Shown piece by piece: positions 9,482 through 18,537 of a stretch of DNA of 64,000 nt (positions are counted from its first letter, which is position 1; every line of letters begins with the position of its first letter). Made by a program: the position numbers and the translations under genes. Below the pieces are notes generated by a model that saw only the letters and a program-made list of their open reading frames with translations, had not been told where the DNA came from and did no database searches. Location: positions 95,747 through 159,746 of the forward strand of contig JAKSIK010000002.1 in the NCBI GenBank assembly GCA_024398835.1, read 5' to 3'. This stretch comes from Fibrobacter sp. GTDB taxonomy: Bacteria > Fibrobacterota > Fibrobacteria > Fibrobacterales > Fibrobacteraceae.

Positions 9482-10386
9482 TTTCCTTGAAGATTAATCC
9501 TCAGGCCTCCATGTTCAAGAAGATTGGAATTGTAGGCTTCAAAGACAAAAGCGCTGATTTAGCCTGCGCCTTGAATCAGATTTCCGTGTGGGCAATGACT
9601 CACAAGGACGTGACCTTCTGTGCTCTTGAATCCCTCCGCGGGCTTGCCAACAAACCCATCCGCGTTGTCAAGGAATCTGCACTCCGCAAGTGCGATTTGC
9701 TCCTGGCCATCGGTGGCGATGGTACCGTTTTGACGGCAGCTCACATTGCCCTCGGCTACGGCATCCCTATTCTCGGCGTGAACGCGGGCCGCGTGGGATT
9801 TCTGGCGGAAACCCGCGTGGAAGATCTCAAGCGCACCTTGGACTCCCTTGCTGCAGGCGATTTCTCCACCCGCGAGCGCATGATGATTGATGCTAGTGTC
9901 ATGCGGGGCAAAAAGTGCATCTCCAAGCAGACCGTTTTGAACGAAGTCCATGTCCGCGCCCATGCTCCTGAACGCATGGTGAACGTGAATGTGGAATATA
10001 ACGGCACCGCCCTCACGGAATATTGGGCGGATTCTCTCCTGGTTTCTACGCCGACGGGTTCTACAGCCTACAATTTGGCTGCGGGCGGCCCCATTATCCA
10101 TCCGGCGACGCCGGCGGTGGTGCTCACACCCGTGGCTCCCAGCAGCCTTTCCATGCGCCCGCTAGTGCTTTCCCTTTCGCCCAAGACCCTGAAAATTTCT
10201 TCTACGGTGGAACGCCCCGTGGACATCGTCTTTGATGGCCGCATTACTACGGTCTTGAATCCAGGCGAGTCCGTCGTCCTCACTGAAAGCAAGGCGGTGA
10301 CCACGTTCATCCGCATGCGCCATACAGGTTTTGTTGGCGCTCTCAAAGAGAAGTTGGGTTGGACGGGTAAGCCCCGGTTGGCCTAA
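9478..10386 (+). CDS. nadK: NAD kinase
   Basis: 302 residues from GTG 9478, which overlaps the upstream TGA (GTGA); an alternative start is ATG 9511 (MFKKIGIVGF), which fits family alignments equally well. NAD kinase phosphorylates NAD to NADP. The GGDGT motif (79-83) and the TPTGSTAYNLAAGGPI motif (about 191-206) form the active site. Its place behind tyrA and the aroA-like gene suggests shared transcription, linking NADP supply with biosynthesis. No terminator is visible before the following Fic promoter region. Confidence 0.94.
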   Translation: MISLKINPQASMFKKIGIVGFKDKSADLACALNQISVWAMTHKDVTFCALESLRGLANKPIRVVKESALRKCDLLLAIGGDGTVLTAAHIALGYGIPILGVNAGRVGFLAETRVEDLKRTLDSLAAGDFSTRERMMIDASVMRGKKCISKQTVLNEVHVRAHAPERMVNVNVEYNGTALTEYWADSLLVSTPTGSTAYNLAAGGPIIHPATPAVVLTPVAPSSLSMRPLVLSLSPKTLKISSTVERPVDIVFDGRITTVLNPGESVVLTESKAVTTFIRMRHTGFVGALKEKLGWTGKPRLA

Positions 10387-10400
10387 TCATTCATATAATC

Positions 10401-10483
10401 TGCGTCATTATATCTAGAATTTTCCAATAATTTTCTGTTTTGCGTCATTTTTTATCAAATAATGCCGCATTTTATGCGTCATT
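10401..10483 (+). promoter_or_regulatory. Triple direct repeat TGCGTCATT upstream of the Fic gene
   Basis: TGCGTCATT occurs three times, at 10401, 10441 and 10475, in an A+T-rich spacer. The last copy ends 5 nt before the TATATTT box (10489-10495), so it overlaps the space a -35 region would occupy. The spacing (40 and 34 bp) and position suggest operator sites, possibly for the winged-helix C-terminus of the Fic protein itself. Confidence 0.6.
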
Positions 10484-10488
10484 ATTGC

Positions 10489-10495
10489 TATATTT
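10489..10495 (+). promoter_or_regulatory. TATATTT -10-like box of the Fic gene
   Basis: TATATTT 17 nt before the chosen ATG 10513. It supports that start over the in-frame ATG at 10462, which lies upstream of the box. Confidence 0.5.
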
Positions 10496-10512
10496 ACGCT
10501 ATCGAGGCGATT

Positions 10513-11604
10513 ATGTACATTCACGAGAAACCGAATTGGACGCAATTTTACTGGAATGCTGCGGAGGTTGACCCTCTAGTGAGCAAGGTGTGTCATGCTC
10601 AGGGTGTGCTGTATGGCCGTCTTTTGGGCCTTGGTTTTGATAACCGCATCAAGAATCTAGCGGATAACCTGACCAAGGATGTGGTTCGCTCGTCGGAAAT
10701 TGAGGGAATTGAACTCAATATGGATGAGGTCCGCTCTTCGGTGGCGAACCGGCTTGGCATCGAGAATGACACGAACATCGCCCCGTCCCATAGGATAGAG
10801 GCGGTGGTGGAGGTGATGGTCTCTGCCATGGAGCATTATGACCAATTGCTGACCGACGAGAAATTGTGGGGCTGGCAGTCGGCGTTCTTTCAGGATGGTC
10901 ATAGCCGCGGTTCCCGCCTAGAGGTGGGGAGGTACAGAACTTGCGAGGAGCAGGTGGTTTCTGGAATGTTCGGTAGGGAGCGCGTGCATTACGAGGCGCC
11001 CAAGCCCGAGCGGGTACCCTTTGAGATGCACCGCTTTTTGGAGTGGTTCAACGGCTACGATAACAAACCTTGGGTCATCCGTTCCGCAATAGCCCACTTC
11101 TGGTTTGTCTGCATTCACCCCTTTGAGGATGGCAATGGACGTTTGGCTCGAATTCTTGCGGATATGCAGCTTGCTCGGGGCGAGGAGCTGCGGATGCGTT
11201 TTTACAATGTGTCGGGCCAAATCAACAAGGACCGCAAAAACTACTACCGCATTCTGGAGGAAACTCAGAATGGTACGGGAGATATTACAAGGTGGCTGGT
11301 TTGGTTCATGCATACGCTCCTGTATTCTTTGCAGGAGGCGGAGGAGTGCCTGGATCTGGTTCTTGTGAAGACAAACTTCTGGAACCATTTTGCGGAGGTG
11401 CCGCTGTCCGCCCGTCAGAAGAAAATCCTCAACCTGTATCTCAACGGTTATGAAGGGAAGATTTCTTCAAAGAATTGGGCCCACTTGGGGAAGTGTTCCT
11501 CGGATACGGCAAACCGCGACTTGCAGGACCTTTGCGAGAAGGGGCTCATCACCTGCGATGACATGCTGGCCAAGCGCCGCACATATCATCTGGTGCAGGT
11601 TTAG
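10513..11604 (+). CDS. Fic family protein (AMP/nucleotidyl transferase) with winged-helix C-terminus
   Basis: 363 residues from ATG 10513 (MYIHEKPNWTQFYW). The N-terminal region resembles the DUF4172 module that precedes many Fic domains. The class II inhibitory helix motif S-x-x-x-E-G is present at 60-65 (SSEIEG), so the enzyme can be autoinhibited. The catalytic motif HPFEDGNGR is intact (202-210). Fic proteins transfer AMP or other nucleotides to target-protein hydroxyls. The last ~60 residues (TANRDLQDLCEKGLI) look like a winged helix, suggesting DNA binding and autoregulation through the TGCGTCATT repeats. It is convergent with parC, with only 12 nt between the stops. Confidence 0.9.
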   Translation: MYIHEKPNWTQFYWNAAEVDPLVSKVCHAQGVLYGRLLGLGFDNRIKNLADNLTKDVVRSSEIEGIELNMDEVRSSVANRLGIENDTNIAPSHRIEAVVEVMVSAMEHYDQLLTDEKLWGWQSAFFQDGHSRGSRLEVGRYRTCEEQVVSGMFGRERVHYEAPKPERVPFEMHRFLEWFNGYDNKPWVIRSAIAHFWFVCIHPFEDGNGRLARILADMQLARGEELRMRFYNVSGQINKDRKNYYRILEETQNGTGDITRWLVWFMHTLLYSLQEAEECLDLVLVKTNFWNHFAEVPLSARQKKILNLYLNGYEGKISSKNWAHLGKCSSDTANRDLQDLCEKGLITCDDMLAKRRTYHLVQV

Positions 11605-11616
11605 AACAGTTTCTGG

Positions 11617-14157
11617 CTAGAACAAACTGGGTTCGTCCTGCTCGCCGTCGCCCTCTTCATCGGGGGCGCTGTCGTCGAAGGGGTCCGGCGGAGAGATGCG
11701 GCTCGTGCGCTTCACTTTCTGAGCGGTAAACTTGCTCCCTAGAGCCTTGTAGCCCTTTACATCGGCAACTTCCGTCAAATCCAGTTCTTCCTTCTGGACT
11801 TCGCGGCCTACCTGGTATTCCATGAGCTGGCGCGCATCATCCGTGGCGAAGAATTCCACCATTCGGGAATCCTTGTGCTCGCTGATGAGGCTGAATTCCG
11901 TAGTCATGGGGCAGCCTTCCAGATTGAAACGCTTCACCATGTAGTTGAAGTTTCCGCCCTCAAAGTACAGGATGGTGAAAACCTGGTTCGGGTCGAACTT
12001 GTGGACATACTTGACGCCAGTTCCCACCAGGATGGGGTCCGCCATGTCGTGAATGCGGGCGGTACCGTTCTCCTTCACGATGAGAATCTTGTCCTTCTCG
12101 CCGTATTCGCCAATCCGCTCGCCCTTCTTCTGGGTGCTGATGACGCCACTGAGGGCATCGAAGTACATGATGCGGGCGCCAAGGGTGCTCACGCCCTTGC
12201 GGATGCGCTTCACCGTCTTCACGGGATACTTGGTGACGATGTTGCCCATGGCTCCGCGGTTCTTCACTTCGATGGAACTGAAATCCACCTCGAAGTTCAA
12301 TTTGATGCGCGGGCGGGGCTTCAGAACCACTTCCACGACTTCCGCTTCACCGTTCAGGTTGCTGGACATGTACAGGAGGCGGCTACCGGGCTTGTTCTTG
12401 CCCATGTAGTAATCCTTGTCGCGGGTCACGCCGCCAACGTTGAAGCGCTTGATGTAGGCCGTGCCATCCTTGCCATCCTGATGGATGACGTTATAGATGT
12501 GGCGCTCGTCTTCCTTGTTGAATTTCTCCACCAGGACGATGTCCTTACCTACGAAGTCCTTGTCGCTGACGCGGACCACCTTGAAGCTGCCGTCGGCCTT
12601 GAAGACGATGAGATCGTCGTATTCGCTCACGTCGAAGAGGTATTCCTCCTTCTTCATGCCGGTGCCGAGGAAGCCTTCCTTCCGGTTCACGTAGAGTTTC
12701 TGGTTGGCGAGGGCTACATGGACGGCGTTCACCATGCCGAATTCGCCGATTTCCGTTTTGCGGTCCTTGCCTTCGCCATACTTCTTCAGGATGTTCTTGA
12801 AGTGGTTGACGGCGTAGTCGGTAATGTGTTCCAAATCGTAGTGGACCTGGGCGATTTTCTCGTCCAATTCCGCCATGAGTTCGTCGGCTTTTTTGCGGTC
12901 GAAGCGGCTGATGCGGCGGACCGGGATTTCGGCCAGTTTGAGGATTTCTTCACGGGTCACGCCACGGCGGAGATAGCGCTTTACGTATGGCTTTAAGCCT
13001 TCGTCGATGAGTTCCACCATCTCGTCGCGGTCTTTTGCCTTCTTGATGACCTCGTAGACTTCCTTCTCGATGAAGATTTTTTCCAGGCTGGTCATGTGCC
13101 AGCGGTCTTCCAGGTGCTTCAGCTGGTTTTCCAAATCCCACTTGAGGAGATCCACCGTATGGTCTGTGGAAAGCTTCAAAATTTCCGTTGTACTCAGGAA
13201 CTTCGGCTTCTTATCGACGATGACGCAGGAGTTTGCCGCCAGGGAAATCTGGCAGTCCGTGAAGGTGTAGAGGGCGTCGATTGCCATCTGGGGGTCGGTT
13301 CCCGGCTGCAGATGGATGAGAATCTCCACATTTTCGGCAGTGTGGTCCACAATCTGCTTGACTTTGATTTTCCCCTTGTCGTTGGCGGCAATGATGGAAT
13401 CAATCAGCGTCTCTGTGGTGGTGCTGTAAGGGATTTCCTTGATGACGAGAGTCTTGTTGTCCAGCTTCTCGATGCGGGCGCGAACCTTCAGACGGCCGCC
13501 GCGTTCACCATCGTTGTATTCGCTAACATCGATGATGCCGCCGGTAAAGAAGTCCGGATACAGGGTGAACTTGCGGCCACGCAGGTAGTCAATGCTGGCC
13601 TGGCAAAGTTCCTTGAAGTTGTGGGGGAGGATTGTGGTGGCAAGGCCTGTGGCAATGCCATCAGCACCTTGGGCGAGCAAGAGCGGGAATCTGGCCGGAA
13701 GCATCACCGGTTCCTGCTCCGTGCTGTCGTAGTTCGGGATCCATTCCGTAGTTTCCGGATTGAACAGCACTTCCAGGGCGAATGGCGTCAAACGGCCTTC
13801 AATATAACGGGGTGCTGCAGCCTCGTCGCCGGTAAGGGGGTTTCCCCAGTTACCTTGGGTATCCACCAGCAAATTCTTCTGGCCAATGTTCACCAGGGCG
13901 GAATAGATGGAAGCATCACCATGGGGGTGGAAGTGCATGGTGTCGCCCACAATACCTGCCACCTTGTGGTACTTGCCGTCATTGGTCTTGAACATGGTGT
14001 GGAGAATGCGGCGTTGCACCGGCTTCAAACCATCTTCAAAATAGGGGACGGCACGGTCTAGGATGGTATAGCTAGCATAGTCCAAAAACCAACCGTTGTA
14101 GAGTTTTTCCAGGTGGTTTGCGTTCGAAAGTCCGAGAGTATTCAGTTCTTCATCCAT
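11617..14157 (-). CDS. parC: DNA topoisomerase IV subunit A (ParC/GyrA-like)
   Basis: 846 residues. The winged-helix and tower region starts NGWFLDYASYTILDRAVPYFEDGLKPVQRR, with the catalytic Tyr118 in AAPRYIE and the HFHPHGDASIY segment before it. A long coiled region (about 330-460) and a C-terminal beta-pinwheel-like half follow; the tail is acidic (DPFDDSAPDEEG). Together with ParE it forms an A2B2 type II topoisomerase that decatenates daughter chromosomes. The sequence style resembles Bacteroidota/Fibrobacter ParC more than GyrA, but a GyrA role cannot be excluded from one window. It follows parE by 43 nt on the same strand. Confidence 0.92.
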   Translation of the reverse strand: MDEELNTLGLSNANHLEKLYNGWFLDYASYTILDRAVPYFEDGLKPVQRRILHTMFKTNDGKYHKVAGIVGDTMHFHPHGDASIYSALVNIGQKNLLVDTQGNWGNPLTGDEAAAPRYIEGRLTPFALEVLFNPETTEWIPNYDSTEQEPVMLPARFPLLLAQGADGIATGLATTILPHNFKELCQASIDYLRGRKFTLYPDFFTGGIIDVSEYNDGERGGRLKVRARIEKLDNKTLVIKEIPYSTTTETLIDSIIAANDKGKIKVKQIVDHTAENVEILIHLQPGTDPQMAIDALYTFTDCQISLAANSCVIVDKKPKFLSTTEILKLSTDHTVDLLKWDLENQLKHLEDRWHMTSLEKIFIEKEVYEVIKKAKDRDEMVELIDEGLKPYVKRYLRRGVTREEILKLAEIPVRRISRFDRKKADELMAELDEKIAQVHYDLEHITDYAVNHFKNILKKYGEGKDRKTEIGEFGMVNAVHVALANQKLYVNRKEGFLGTGMKKEEYLFDVSEYDDLIVFKADGSFKVVRVSDKDFVGKDIVLVEKFNKEDERHIYNVIHQDGKDGTAYIKRFNVGGVTRDKDYYMGKNKPGSRLLYMSSNLNGEAEVVEVVLKPRPRIKLNFEVDFSSIEVKNRGAMGNIVTKYPVKTVKRIRKGVSTLGARIMYFDALSGVISTQKKGERIGEYGEKDKILIVKENGTARIHDMADPILVGTGVKYVHKFDPNQVFTILYFEGGNFNYMVKRFNLEGCPMTTEFSLISEHKDSRMVEFFATDDARQLMEYQVGREVQKEELDLTEVADVKGYKALGSKFTAQKVKRTSRISPPDPFDDSAPDEEGDGEQDEPSLF

Positions 14158-14200
14158 AATTTATAGCCTTTGGGGTCGCGGCGCTTTCCATTTCCTCAAA

Positions 14201-16060
14201 TTAAAGTTCTTCCACAGCTTCGGTTCTCAGGTTTTCCACGATGTAGTCCTGGCGGGCCTGAGTGTTCTTGCCCATGTAGTATTCCAGCATCTTGCCGAGG
14301 GAGGCGTCGGGAGGCATAGTCACGCTTTCTAGGCGCATGTCCTCGCCGATAAAGTTCTTGAACTCATCCGGGTTCACTTCGCCAAGGCCTTTGAATCGGG
14401 TGATTTCCACTTCGCCCTTGCCCTTGGAGAGTTCATCCTTCGCCATGTCGCGCTCGTTTTCGTCGTAGCAGAAGCGGGTCTCGTACTTGGCGCCCTGCTT
14501 CTGGCGCACGCGGAACAGCGGCGTCTGGAGAATGTACAGGTGCTTCTGCTCCACCAGTTCCGGGAAGAACTGCAGGAAGAATGTCATCATGAGAAGGCGG
14601 ATGTGCATGCCGTCCACATCGGCATCGGTAGCGATGATCACCTTGTCGTAGCGGAGGTCTTCGAGGCCGTTCTCGATGTTCAATGCCGCCTGGAGCAGGT
14701 TCATTTCCTCATTCTCGTACACCAGTTTCTTGGTGAGGCCAAAGCTGTTCTTGGGCTTACCGCGGAGGCTGAAGACCGCCTGGGTCTTGGGGTTCCTTGC
14801 CTTGGTGATGGAGCCGGATGCAGAATTACCCTCGGTAATGAAAATCATGGTCTCGTTGCGGAGAGGGTTCTTCGCGTCGCTCAAATGGACGCTGCAGTCG
14901 CGGAGCTTCTTGTTGTTGAGGTTTGCCTTCTTGGCGCGCTCGTTGGCCAGTTTCTTCACGCCAGCCAGTTCCTTGCGGAGCTTTTCGTTCTGGTTGATGC
15001 GGTCGAGAATGGCCTTTGCCACCGTTTCGTTCTTGTGGAGGTAGTTGTCCAGTTCCTTCGAGACGTTATCCACAATCCAGGAGCGGAGCGCGGGTCCGTT
15101 GGGAGCGGTAGTGGTGCTGCCCAGCTTTGTCTTGGTCTGGGATTCGAAAACCGGCTCCTGAATGCGCACGGAAACAGCGCCGATGATGCAGTTGCGCACA
15201 TCGCTTGCGTCGAATTCCTTCTTGAAGTGGTCGCGGATGCCCTTGACCACGGCTTCGCGGAAGGCCGCCAGATGGGTACCGCCCTGGGTGGTGTGCTGGC
15301 CGTTCACAAAGCTGAAGTAGTGTTCCCCTTCCTGGTTGGAGTGGGTGAGGGCGAACTCCAGATCCTTCAACTTGCAGTGGATGATGTCGTAGCGGATGGA
15401 ATCGTCCACGCGGGATTTGAGCAAATCCAGAAGGCCGTTGGGGCTCACGTAGGTCTTGTCGTTCATGACCATGGTGAGACCCGTGTTCAGGTAGGCGTAG
15501 TTCCAGATTTTCTCCTCCATGTAGGCGGGGAGGAAGCGGTAATTCTTGAAAAGGCTCGCGTCGGGTTCGAAGTAGATTTCGGTGCCGTTCTTCCCGCTGG
15601 TGGCGCATTCACGATATTCCTTCACCAGAATGCCCTTGCTGAATTCGGCCCGTTTGCAGCGGCCGTCACGGAAACTCTGGACCACGAAGTTTGTGGAGAG
15701 GGCGTTCACCGCCTTTGTACCCACGCCGTTCATGCCCACGGACTTCTGGAAGGCCTCGGAATCGTACTTTCCGCCGGTGTTCATCTTGGAGACGCAGTCC
15801 ACCACCTTGCCAAGAGGAATGCCGCGGCCAAAGTCCCGGACCCGGCAGGAGTGGTCGCTCATCTCGATGATAATCTTCTTGCCTGCGCCCATGGCGAATT
15901 CGTCGATGGAGTTGTCGATGACTTCTTTCGCAAGAACGTAGATGCCGTCGTCGGGGCTCTGTCCGTCCCCAAGTTTACCGATGTACATGCCCGGACGCAT
16001 CCGGATATGCTCGTACCACTCCAAAGTCTTGATGTTTCTCTCGTCGTAATTACTTGCCAT
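14201..16060 (-). CDS. parE: DNA topoisomerase IV subunit B
   Basis: 619 residues. The GHKL ATPase domain has EVIDNSIDE (46-54), the GRGIPLG loop and [11 protein letters not shown]; the transducer has QTKTKLGS; the TOPRIM domain has [10 protein letters not shown] and [10 protein letters not shown] with its metal-binding acids; the C-terminus ends in the [10 protein letters not shown] block. It supplies ATP-driven gate closure for ParC. First gene of the parE-parC operon on the minus strand. The 214-nt spacer upstream is A+T-rich, with an inverted repeat TTGACA/TGTCAA at 16213-16229 but no obvious canonical promoter. Confidence 0.94.
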   Translation of the reverse strand: MASNYDERNIKTLEWYEHIRMRPGMYIGKLGDGQSPDDGIYVLAKEVIDNSIDEFAMGAGKKIIIEMSDHSCRVRDFGRGIPLGKVVDCVSKMNTGGKYDSEAFQKSVGMNGVGTKAVNALSTNFVVQSFRDGRCKRAEFSKGILVKEYRECATSGKNGTEIYFEPDASLFKNYRFLPAYMEEKIWNYAYLNTGLTMVMNDKTYVSPNGLLDLLKSRVDDSIRYDIIHCKLKDLEFALTHSNQEGEHYFSFVNGQHTTQGGTHLAAFREAVVKGIRDHFKKEFDASDVRNCIIGAVSVRIQEPVFESQTKTKLGSTTTAPNGPALRSWIVDNVSKELDNYLHKNETVAKAILDRINQNEKLRKELAGVKKLANERAKKANLNNKKLRDCSVHLSDAKNPLRNETMIFITEGNSASGSITKARNPKTQAVFSLRGKPKNSFGLTKKLVYENEEMNLLQAALNIENGLEDLRYDKVIIATDADVDGMHIRLLMMTFFLQFFPELVEQKHLYILQTPLFRVRQKQGAKYETRFCYDENERDMAKDELSKGKGEVEITRFKGLGEVNPDEFKNFIGEDMRLESVTMPPDASLGKMLEYYMGKNTQARQDYIVENLRTEAVEEL

Positions 16061-16212
16061 AGATTCGCCTTAAAACAGTCGTAAAAAGTGCAATTGCCGT
16101 TTTTGACCCAATTTTAACAATTTTTTGAACATTCGTGGTGGATACATTGTTCATAAACGGGTGTTTAAGAATATGCGCCGCCACATGACGAAATCAAATA
16201 TAATAAAAAATT

Positions 16213-16229
16213 TTGACAAAGAGTGTCAA
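16213..16229. repeat. Inverted repeat TTGACA-N5-TGTCAA in the parE upstream spacer
   Basis: TTGACA (16213-16218) and TGTCAA (16224-16229) are separated by 5 nt. Similar TTGACA/TGTCAA palindromes occur at 23856-23872 and in the hicAB promoter. It could be an operator or a chance A+T-rich palindrome. Confidence 0.4.
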
Positions 16230-16274
16230 TTTGTGCACTATATGATTTTTTTGAGATGGCCGATGAATCGATTA

Positions 16275-16460
16275 TTAGGAAATCTTGAATTGCTCGATTT
16301 CTTCTAGCGACATTTTGCTGATGTCTTTACCTGTTGCTGCAGCAAATTTTGCTAGTTCCAACAGATTAACATTCCCTTGAGGCGGAAGTTTCGTTGGGTC
16401 GGGCACATAAACCGACAGTGGTTCAGCGGCTATAAGGGAATCCTTATTAGTTCCACTCAT
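16275..16460 (-). CDS. Small protein of unknown function (61 residues)
   Basis: Starts at ATG 16460-16458 with a strong GGAGG ribosome site 8 nt upstream, inside the end of the preceding gene; the two genes overlap by 14 nt, a sign of translational coupling. The sequence has a Pro-rich middle (VPDPTKLPPQGN) and a helical C-terminal half (LLELAKFAAATGKDI, LEEIEQFK). No family was recognised. As the coupled partner of an acetyltransferase-like protein it could be an inhibitor, substrate or modified peptide; this is only inference. Confidence 0.6.
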   Translation of the reverse strand: MSGTNKDSLIAAEPLSVYVPDPTKLPPQGNVNLLELAKFAAATGKDISKMSLEEIEQFKIS

Positions 16461-17001
16461 ATGTATAAACCTCCAAGAGTTTTTGTGCCGCCGGGATGCC
16501 TAGCATAAATTGATAAGGATGCAAACGTCCCAAATAAGAGCATCCTAGAACTTCAATATAGTGTTTTAATAACTCATTGTTAAGGGCAAAGCCATAAACA
16601 ACCCCTTCAAATCCCCATTGTTTTGATTTATCTACCGCTATTGCAAATAAATGCCCTCCAACTCCACTATACTTCTGCGTCCCAAAAGCATGTTTATTGT
16701 TCCAGGGAGCAGCACAAGCCCAATGCAGGTAAGCTGCCTTCATTACGTCATCTCTCCTGATTCCGACAAGACCTTGAATTTGATTGTCGTCTTTTAAAAC
16801 CAATGCATAAATTTCGACATTCTGGGGCATAGTCTCCCAATCAACGCCCCAGCCATTTTTTTCGGTAAACATCTTAATGCAAGATTTACTTTCAACTCTA
16901 AATACAAATGTTTCCTTTAACGCTCCCGTTTCTATTTCCTTCAGACAAGGAACGACTTCATCTACCCATATATTAACACAACCATTCTGAATATTTGGCA
17001 T
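16447..17001 (-). CDS. GNAT-like acetyltransferase-fold protein
   Basis: 184 residues from ATG 17001-16999, chosen because AAGAGGTG lies 5 nt upstream; the open frame extends to 17085 but those codons cross a terminator hairpin. The order of elements fits a small acyltransferase: strand VEIYALVLKDDNQIQGLVGIRR, then KYSGVGGHLFAIAVDKSKQWGFEGVV (G-x-G-G-H helix start resembling the CoA loop), FALNNELLKHYIEVLGC and a closing strand. The canonical R/Q-x-x-G-x-G/A is imperfect (KYSGVGG). Codon use is A+T-richer than neighbours. It overlaps the 61-residue gene downstream. Substrate unknown. Confidence 0.6.
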   Translation of the reverse strand: MPNIQNGCVNIWVDEVVPCLKEIETGALKETFVFRVESKSCIKMFTEKNGWGVDWETMPQNVEIYALVLKDDNQIQGLVGIRRDDVMKAAYLHWACAAPWNNKHAFGTQKYSGVGGHLFAIAVDKSKQWGFEGVVYGFALNNELLKHYIEVLGCSYLGRLHPYQFMLGIPAAQKLLEVYTYEWN

Positions 17002-17061
17002 ATTGCACCTCTTAATGTTTGACTTTATTTTTGAGGCGTCCTTGAATACGGCAATGCCATA

Positions 17062-17102
17062 TAAAACAAAAACGCACTTCTCCATTCGATAGGGAAGCGC
17101 GT
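17062..17102 (-). terminator. Intrinsic terminator upstream of the acetyltransferase-like gene
   Basis: On the minus strand ACGCGCTTCCC (17102-17092) pairs with GGAGAAGTGCGT (down to 17072) through ten of eleven positions, followed by TTTTTGTTTT. It would end transcripts arriving from the FISUMP genes. The stretch between it and the FISUMP element (17103-17225) shows nothing else recognisable. Confidence 0.7.
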
Positions 17103-17225
17103 CAGAAAGAATTATAGTTAATACGCGGTGTTTGGCAAGGGATGTAAAAACATTTTACAATCAGCCTCATTCAAACAACTCAATTTTCCCCGTGCTCCAA
17201 AAGAACCACTATAAGACATTATGAA

Positions 17226-17308
17226 GGAAACGAGTGCGGACTAGAGCGCTATGGGGCTTGTCCCTAACAAGCGAGCGTCATAAGACCGATTCAAAGCACA
17301 GCTTTGAA
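17226..17308 (-). repeat. FISUMP downstream element, copy 1
   Basis: Directly at the stop codon of the broken FISUMP gene: hairpin TTCAAAGC/GCTTTGAA (17290-17308), then a second hairpin (17260-17286, GTCTTATGAC...GTTAGGGAC on the minus strand), then CCCCATAGCGCTCTAG and GCACTCGTT. Copies follow FISUMP genes at 18471-18537 and 23646-23740, and the distal part alone at 61499-61528. Confidence 0.75.
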
Positions 17309-18391
17309 CTAATCCTTGATACAGCGGACGGAGAACGCGCTGGACTTATTGTAGTTGCTCAGGTTGGCACTCTCGCCGTTGTCCAATCGCATGTGGTAGG
17401 CGGAGTACTCATCCAGTTCGCTAGACGACCAGAAGTAGGCGCTGGTGCCCAATTCGCGGAAATTGCCATTGAAGAGTCTGATGCCTGCAGGTACAGCGGA
17501 AAAGCCGTAGCTATCCCCTCTATTGCGTCCATTCCAACTGAGGAATTCCGTCAGGCTGGACTTCAGCTCTGTTCCCGCCGTATTTATTCCTCCAACGTTC
17601 GTGAACAAGGTATCCCATTCCGCCTTGCTGGGCAGGTGCCAGCCGGCGGGGCAAACGCCCTTAACAACAGCCAGCCAACAGGGTTTACCATATCCGCAGG
17701 TCCGGGGATTTTTAGAATCATTTGCCAAGCCAACCGAGTCAATAGCTGCCGCCCAGGTGTATAGGCGACCACCTCGATCGAGGCAATTGACACTATATTT
17801 GTCGTAGCAATAACTCAACGTGTCTTCGTAGTCCCTAAACGGGACTTCCTAGTTCAAATTCTGCGCCATCCAGGTCTGTGCATCATCACCCTCGCCGATG
17901 GTCACCACCTTGTACACCTGATTGTCGCGAGTATCCAGGATTTCGCCATAGATGATGCCTGCCTTAAGGTAGGTCGTATCAACACAATTGTATGTGCCGC
18001 AATCATAGGTGCCGGAAGGCATCACCTCCGCCACCGCTTCACTGGAACTGCTTTCTTCCTCGCTGGAGCTAGATTGCTTCGCTCCCGAGCTGCTTGCAAT
18101 GACGTTGGAAGAAGAACTTTCCTCTGCAATCGAGGAACTGCTCTCAGCCTCGCTGCTGGAACTGGTTGCTTCTTCGCTGGAGGAGGAATCTCCCTTCTTG
18201 GCTTCGGAACTGCTGGACTTCTTATCGGCGGCGCTGGACTTGCCCTCTTCTTCAACGGAGGAAGAGGATTTGTCCTCAACCTCGATGGAAGAACTAGACT
18301 CCTCTTCAGGACCACTGGAACTGTCGTCGCCGCAGGCGCTGAACAGAGCAAATGTCGCGAGAATTGCGGAGGAGAGTAGCAGTTTCTTCAT
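17309..18391 (-). pseudogene. FISUMP lipoprotein gene interrupted by an in-frame amber codon
   Basis: Starts at ATG 18391 after AGAAGGA. The lipoprotein signal (LLLSSAILATFALFSACGDD) is followed by a Ser/Glu-rich linker (about 25-130) and the start of a FISUMP domain ending WMAQNLN. Codon 181 (17851-17849) is TAG; where intact paralogues at 18538 and 59812 have Tyr (NLNY). The frame continues unbroken for 179 more codons with a complete FISUMP C-terminal half (CLDRGGRLYTWAAAID, GWHLPSKAEWDTL, FSAVPAGIR, FWSSSE, FSVRCIKD). A single base change explains it, and it looks recent. Either a pseudogene producing a truncated lipoprotein or a read-through gene; FISUMP function is unknown, presumed surface-exposed. 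Confidence 0.85.
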
Positions 18392-18470
18392 ATGTGAATC
18401 CTTCTGTGGAATTGCGCCCAAAAGTAGAAAAAACACTGGTGGCTCTGTCAAGTCAATCTGCACAGTAGAC

Positions 18471-18537
18471 TAGAAAGCTATGGGGGTAGTCCTTGACAAG
18501 CGAGCGTCATAGGACCGATTCAAAGCACTGCTTTGAA
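18471..18537 (-). repeat. FISUMP downstream element, copy 2
   Basis: The hairpin TTCAAAGC/GCTTTGAA (18519-18537) abuts the stop codon at 18538. The second hairpin spans 18489-18515 (GTCCTATGAC pairing with GTCAAGGAC). Then CCCCCATAGCTTTCTAG. The second stem keeps pairing relative to copy 1 through a C-to-T change opposite G. Confidence 0.75.

Noticed and set aside
11875..16084. Long + strand frames opposite parC and parE (373, 321 and 514 codons)
   Set aside because: Antisense shadows with low-complexity composition; the minus-strand topoisomerase motifs are complete.
16125..16307. 60-codon frame in the parE spacer
   Set aside because: No ribosome site, overlaps the end of the real 61-residue gene on the other strand.
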